Shown one piece after another: positions 60,308 through 64,000 of a DNA stretch of 64,000 nt. Location of the stretch: NCBI RefSeq assembly GCF_016862975.1, contig NZ_BONZ01000073.1, positions 1 through 64,000 of the forward strand, read 5' to 3'. The position numbers were made by a program, and so were the translations under genes. The notes under the pieces are model-generated. The model ran no database searches. It saw only the letters and a program-made list of their open reading frames with translations, and was not told the DNA's origin. Each line of letters starts with the position of its first letter. Position 1 is the first letter of the stretch. This stretch comes from Rugosimonospora africana. GTDB lineage: Bacteria; Actinomycetota; Actinomycetes; Mycobacteriales; Micromonosporaceae.

Positions 60308-61759
60308 GTGGTTTCCCGACGCGACCAGTTCCAGGCGTACCGGTTCCTCGCCCGGCGACAGACCGCGGCCCTGTTGCGCGACGACTACGACTCCGCCGAG
60401 GGCCCGCTGCGCCGGATGTCCAGCGGGGTCACCGCGAGCATCGCCGTCGCGGTGGTGGTGCTGGCCGCCGTCGCGCTGTTCGGCGTGGTCCGCCCCGGCG
60501 GCGGCGCGTCCTGGAAGGACGGCAAGTCCATCATCGTGGAGCGGGAGACCGGCACCCGGTACGTGTACCGCGGCGGCACCCTCCACCCCGTGCTCAACTA
60601 CGCCTCCGCCCTGCTCGTGTTGCGCGGAGGCGGCCTCGTCGAGGTCTCCCGCGGCGACCTCGGGCACACCCCACGCGGCGCCCCGATCGGCATCCCCGGT
60701 GCCCCCGACTCCCTGCCGGCGCCGGCCGACGTGGTGAAGAACGGCTGGACCGCCTGCTCGGCGCCGGCCACCGATCAGACCGGCACGCCGCACCCGATCG
60801 TCAAAGTCAGCACCGGCCGGCCGCCCGGCGGCAGCCCGCTTCCGCCCGGCGGTGGTGTCCTGGTCAGCGACGCCGAGCACGACGAGTTCCTGATCTGGAA
60901 CGGCTCGCGGCTGCGCCTCGCCGCCGACAGCTACGTGCCGGCCGCCCTCGGCTACGCGGCCGTACCGCCGCTGCCCGTCGGAGACGCCTGGGTCAACGCG
61001 GTACCCCAGGGGCCCGACCTGGCCCCTCCCACGATCCCGGGCGCCGGCTCGACCGGCCCGGCCATCGGCGGCCGGCCCAGCACCGTCGGCCAGCTGTTCC
61101 GGATCGGGGCCGGACCGACCGGGTACGTGATGCTCGGCGACGGGCTCGCCCCGATCAGCGCGCTCCAGCTGACCCTGTTGCTGTCCAGCCCGGCCAGTGC
61201 CGCCGCGTACCCGGACGGCCGGGTCACCGCGTTGCCGCTGACCCAGCAGGACCTGACCGCGACGCCACGGTCCGCCACGTCACCGGCGACCACCAGCCAG
61301 CTGCCCGCCCAGCCACCCCGGCTGGTCGACACCGGTACCACCGCCGTCGCGGTCTGCGCGTCGGTCACCGACGCCAACCAACCCCCGGCGGTGTCCACTG
61401 TGCCCACTCCGGTGCAGACCCTCACCGGTGTGCCACCGGTGGCCGTCGACGGCCTCGGCACGCCGGTCGCGGACGGGTTCGCCATCCCGCCCGGGCACGG
61501 CGCGGTGGTCCGCGCGCTGCCCGCGCAGGGCGTGACCACCGGAACCGTGTACCTCATCACCGATCTCGGCGTGAAGTTCCCGGTCGCCGGCACCGGAGTG
61601 CTCGGCGACCTCGGGCTCAAGGACGTGTCGCCGGTGCCGGTACCGGTCGGCATGCTGGCCCTGTTCCCGACCGGACCGACGCTGGCGGAAGATGCCGCGG
61701 CGCTGACGCAACCGTTCGGCCCAAGCCAGCCGTCCCCTAAAACAAGTACGATTCGATGA
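60308..61759 (+). CDS. eccB: EccB, type VII secretion core component
   Basis: 483 aa. The diagnostic N-terminus VSRRDQFQAYRFLARRQTAALLRDD is followed by one membrane span (about 42-62) and a large extracytoplasmic repeat domain with two conserved cysteines (GWTACSAP and AVAVCASVTD) expected to form a disulfide. The GTG start lies 2 bp after the eccD stop. Together with EccC and EccD it builds the membrane complex. No eccE gene is in the window. Confidence 0.93.
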   Translation: MVSRRDQFQAYRFLARRQTAALLRDDYDSAEGPLRRMSSGVTASIAVAVVVLAAVALFGVVRPGGGASWKDGKSIIVERETGTRYVYRGGTLHPVLNYASALLVLRGGGLVEVSRGDLGHTPRGAPIGIPGAPDSLPAPADVVKNGWTACSAPATDQTGTPHPIVKVSTGRPPGGSPLPPGGGVLVSDAEHDEFLIWNGSRLRLAADSYVPAALGYAAVPPLPVGDAWVNAVPQGPDLAPPTIPGAGSTGPAIGGRPSTVGQLFRIGAGPTGYVMLGDGLAPISALQLTLLLSSPASAAAYPDGRVTALPLTQQDLTATPRSATSPATTSQLPAQPPRLVDTGTTAVAVCASVTDANQPPAVSTVPTPVQTLTGVPPVAVDGLGTPVADGFAIPPGHGAVVRALPAQGVTTGTVYLITDLGVKFPVAGTGVLGDLGLKDVSPVPVPVGMLALFPTGPTLAEDAAALTQPFGPSQPSPKTSTIR

Positions 61760-61934
61760 ATCCACATGAACGTTCGCGATGCCGCCGGTGACCGTGTGCT
61801 ACACATCTGTCGGCGACACCTCGGCGACAACGGTGCTCGACGGCATCCGTGCTCGGCAACGTCCGTGCCCGGTGACATCCGTGCCCGGTGGCATTCGTGC
61901 TCGGCGATCCTCGACGGGATGAGGGGACAGGAAG
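61760..61934. repeat. Intergenic 16-bp repeats before the first WXG100 gene
   Basis: Four units of GTGCCCGGTGACATCC type at about 61850-61913, then a GAGGGGACAGGAAG ribosome-binding site. No gene. Confidence 0.7.
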
Positions 61935-62261
61935 ATGGCGGGCGAAACCAGCGCGCAAACCTCGGCCATGGCCGAGGCGTCGCGCCACGTCGACAACGCG
62001 GGGCAGGCACTCGCCACGATCCGCGGCAACATCCAGCAGTCCATCGCGGCCACCTCCAGCGGCTACACGTCGGCCGCGGCGACCCTGTTCCGCAACACGA
62101 TGACCGAGTGGGACGGCGACTTCCAGAAAATCATCGGTGGCCTGGAACGGATCCGTGAGGCGCTGACCCACACCGCCAAGCAGTACGAGGCGACCATGGA
62201 GCAGGAACGCCAGAGCGCCAACCAGATCGCCTCGCTGCTCAACGGCGGCGGTGGGATATAG
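61935..62261 (+). CDS. WXG100 family protein (EsxB/CFP-10-like)
   Basis: A 108-aa helical-hairpin substrate of the ESX system. The turn motif is present as TEWDGDF (W-x-G, about 53-59) between two amphipathic helices, and no signal peptide is seen. It is likely to dimerise with the second WXG100 protein 146 bp downstream. Family proteins carry a C-terminal Y-x-x-x-D/E export signal; KQYEATMEQE near 82-91 is a candidate. Confidence 0.88.
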   Translation: MAGETSAQTSAMAEASRHVDNAGQALATIRGNIQQSIAATSSGYTSAAATLFRNTMTEWDGDFQKIIGGLERIREALTHTAKQYEATMEQERQSANQIASLLNGGGGI

Positions 62262-62406
62262 CCGGCAAGCCCGCCTGGTTTGTGGGCGGGCCGGTCAAGC
62301 GGCGTAGCCGTCAAAATGTGGCCGCCAGGCCCGCCTGGTTTGTGGGCGGGCCGGTCAAGCGGCGTAGCCGTCGGAAAGTGGCCGCCAGATACCAGAGGAG
62401 CCTGAC
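62262..62406. repeat. 60-bp tandem duplication with hairpins between the esx genes
   Basis: Two copies with a 60-bp period (62262-62321 and 62322-62381), differing at a few positions. Each contains the 34-bp hairpin element (62269-62302, 62329-62362) with a 7-bp stem GCCCGCC/GGCGGGC. The pair could act as an attenuating or stabilising structure between the two WXG100 genes. A third, diverged copy is in the DUF624 gene. Confidence 0.85.
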
Positions 62407-62706
62407 ATGACCGACCCGGGATTCCTGAAGATTCAGTACGAGACGCTGCAGCAGGCCGAAACGGACCTCGGCGTCGCATACACGGCGGCCAAGTCGGCGA
62501 TCGACGAACTGCGAGCGAAGCTCGACCAGAGCCTGAGCCAGTGGACCGGTGACGCCCAGCAGGCATATGTGCAGGTGAAGTCGGACTGGGACAAGGCGTT
62601 CGCGCACATGGCCGAGGTACTCGCCAAGGCGCAGGTGCACATGGGCAACGCCCACGAGATGTACCAGCAGGTCGAGCGCCAGAACACCAGCATCTGGCAG
62701 GGCTGA
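62407..62706 (+). CDS. WXG100 family protein (EsxA/ESAT-6-like)
   Basis: 99 aa, two helices with the turn SQWTGDAQQAYVQ (W-x-G, about 47-59). CAGAGGAG precedes the ATG. The C-terminal helix is rich in Met/His/Gln. It is the probable partner of the upstream WXG100 protein and is secreted as a pair through EccB/C/D. Confidence 0.9.
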   Translation: MTDPGFLKIQYETLQQAETDLGVAYTAAKSAIDELRAKLDQSLSQWTGDAQQAYVQVKSDWDKAFAHMAEVLAKAQVHMGNAHEMYQQVERQNTSIWQG

Positions 62707-62732
62707 GGAGTTCCGCTGGAAGGGGGTGAGCA

Positions 62733-63140
62733 ATGGCTGGCGGGGTGACCTTCAATCCTGAAGATCTCAAGACCTTCCGGGACAACCTCAACGACCTGCT
62801 GACCGCCATCAGAGGGGACACGGTGCTCACCGAGCATCTCAATTCGGTGGCGCCGGGCCCTGTCGACTTCGGTGAGCACATCGCCGGGTTCGACTCCGCT
62901 CAAGACTTGGCAGGGTTGTACAACGATCAGTACACCGGCTTCCAGAAGAACTTCGAGTCGTTCAAGTCAGCCTTGGAGGTCCTCGCCGAAGCGGCGGACA
63001 GGATCGCGACCAACTACGAGAATGCCGCGAATGCCGACGCGGTGAGCGCTCAGTCCGTCGACGATGCCTTCGACACCGCGCCGGTGTCACAGCCCCAAGC
63101 GCAGGCCCAAACGCAGACGACCACGCAATCGACATCGTGA
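62733..63140 (+). CDS. ESX-locus helical protein, putative type VII substrate
   Basis: 135 aa, not firmly assigned. It is largely alpha-helical (about 8-30 and 55-100), without a W-x-G turn but with YTGFQKNFESFKSALEVLAEAADRIATNYENA, which resembles the second helix of type VII targets. The C-terminal 25 residues are Gln/Thr-rich (Q-A-Q-A-Q-T-Q-T) and disordered. GGGGTGAG lies just ahead of the ATG. It sits between the WXG100 pair and a larger WXG-type protein, so a chaperone or co-secreted partner role is inferred. Confidence 0.65.
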   Translation: MAGGVTFNPEDLKTFRDNLNDLLTAIRGDTVLTEHLNSVAPGPVDFGEHIAGFDSAQDLAGLYNDQYTGFQKNFESFKSALEVLAEAADRIATNYENAANADAVSAQSVDDAFDTAPVSQPQAQAQTQTTTQSTS

Positions 63141-63177
63141 CAACGTTCCGGCGCCGTCCGGTTGAAGAAGGTCCGAA

Positions 63178-64000
63178 ATGCCTACGTCCTTTGGTGTCTC
63201 AGACAATGTCACCGATCCGAAGCAGCTCGACGCCTTCTTCCACGGGTTGGACTCCAGAATCGAGGCGATGAACACCGCCACCACCAACTGGTCGAGCATC
63301 GCCCAGGCGTTGATGAAGTACGTGACCGGACGCTCGCCATCGGACAAGAGCGCATTCGACGGGATGCTCGCCGCGGCGATGACGAACTGGACTGGGGACG
63401 CCGCTGAGGAGTTCCACCAGAAGGCGATGGCGGTCCGGGACTTCGGGCTCAAGGCGGCCGCCAACGCTACCGGTCAGGTCAACGCCATCGTGCATCCCGT
63501 GCCGGCGAGCGAGTCCTACCTTCTACCCAACAACCCGGACTTCATGGGCGCCACCGACGTGACGCACCAACTGCTGCTCACCACGCAACAGAACTACCAG
63601 CAGTGCGGCGACATGTGGAACAAGTGGTGCGCGAGGATCGCCACGATCATGCGGTACATGTGGGCGGCTGTCGGCGACAACTACCTGGCCCAAGGCTCCA
63701 CGGTCGTCGTCCCGAGTTACTACGAGTTTCTCAACGGTGCCGTGGTCAACATGGACCAGAACTACCAGTTCTCCCATGCCGGTGGCGCCTCAGCGCACCT
63801 CCAGATCACCGACGGCGGTAATGAATACCAGAACGTCTGGTACTACACAAGCAAGGACGGCCACTACGCCGGACTGGTGCTCGGCTGGACTGTCTGGCGT
63901 ACCGATGACCGTGTCGACGGCGAGCACGCGAGTAACTTCTCGAAGGCCATGCGGCCCACCGAGTGGTACAAGCAACTCACCAGGTTGGTCCAGGATCTCG
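63178..64000 (+). CDS. WXG-type secreted protein, 3' end beyond window
   Basis: At least 274 codons, open at the window edge. The N-terminal part is helical with a W-x-G turn at NWTGDAAEEFHQKA (about 73-86), typical of long type VII substrates. A central helical stretch (QNYQQCGDMWNKWCARI) follows. From about 180 the sequence becomes strand-rich with many Tyr/Asn/Gly (SYYEFLNGAVVNMDQNYQFS) and matches no domain I recognise. A toxin or enzymatic domain may follow outside the window. ATG at 63178 with GAAGAAGG upstream. Confidence 0.75.
   Translation, partial: MPTSFGVSDNVTDPKQLDAFFHGLDSRIEAMNTATTNWSSIAQALMKYVTGRSPSDKSAFDGMLAAAMTNWTGDAAEEFHQKAMAVRDFGLKAAANATGQVNAIVHPVPASESYLLPNNPDFMGATDVTHQLLLTTQQNYQQCGDMWNKWCARIATIMRYMWAAVGDNYLAQGSTVVVPSYYEFLNGAVVNMDQNYQFSHAGGASAHLQITDGGNEYQNVWYYTSKDGHYAGLVLGWTVWRTDDRVDGEHASNFSKAMRPTEWYKQLTRLVQDL

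Overview
The window looks like chromosomal DNA from a high-G+C actinomycete. Coding is dense and strongly GC3-biased, with many GTG starts and 1-4 base start/stop overlaps. It has twin-arginine and lipoprotein signals, a LAL-type LuxR regulator, a VanR-like two-component system and an actinobacterial ESX/type VII secretion locus. A Micromonosporales-type organism is my best guess, but nothing here fixes the genus. I see no rRNA, tRNA, CRISPR array, prophage or intact transposase.

Left part (1-16.8 kb): pectin and rhamnogalacturonan use. A secreted rhamnogalacturonan lyase (PL4) converges on a four-gene run: a Gfo/Idh/MocA oxidoreductase, a DUF624 (YesL-like) membrane protein and two CUT1 ABC permeases. 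The lipoprotein that binds the sugar heads this run. L-rhamnose isomerase is divergent from it, and each side carries a LacI-type operator candidate. The set resembles the Bacillus yesL-OPQ locus and has no ATPase gene of its own. After several housekeeping-like genes (GNAT, maleylpyruvate-isomerase fold, DUF2332, NUDIX) come a ricin-domain remnant, an ECF-like sigma factor and a second secreted pectinolytic enzyme, a PL1 pectate lyase with a ricin-type lectin.

Middle (17-48.9 kb): mixed accessory and regulatory genes. These are LtrA; a SnoaL-like/alcohol dehydrogenase pair behind an inverted repeat; a zinc-ribbon/membrane protein pair; DUF5995; a LAL LuxR regulator divergent from a class III cyclase-ATPase ORF that runs in frame into a methyltransferase; and a LacI regulator with three matching operators divergent from a polysaccharide deacetylase. 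Two Methyltransf_19-type methyltransferases follow. A 164-bp MITE-like element sits exactly on the stop codon of one of them. Next come a VanR/VanS-like pair divergent from a secreted M15 peptidase, a membrane-anchored B-lectin, an orphan NMT1-like binding lipoprotein, several GNAT proteins, galactose mutarotase and a UbiA prenyltransferase.

Right part (49-64 kb): a compact GntR / ADP-ribosylglycohydrolase-like / NCS1 permease / PfkB kinase operon has the composition of E. coli yegW-yegTUV and is probably an uncharacterised N-glycoside salvage pathway. The window ends in an ESX/type VII locus: mycosin, EccC, EccD, EccB, two WXG100 proteins, a further coiled-coil candidate and a WXG-type protein cut by the window edge.

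A genome-style signature runs through the window: many short tandem repeats. Units inside genes are mostly 9, 12, 15 or 18 bp and keep frame. Those between genes often have 13, 14, 16 or 20 bp units. This inflates gene ends and makes several starts and stops ambiguous.
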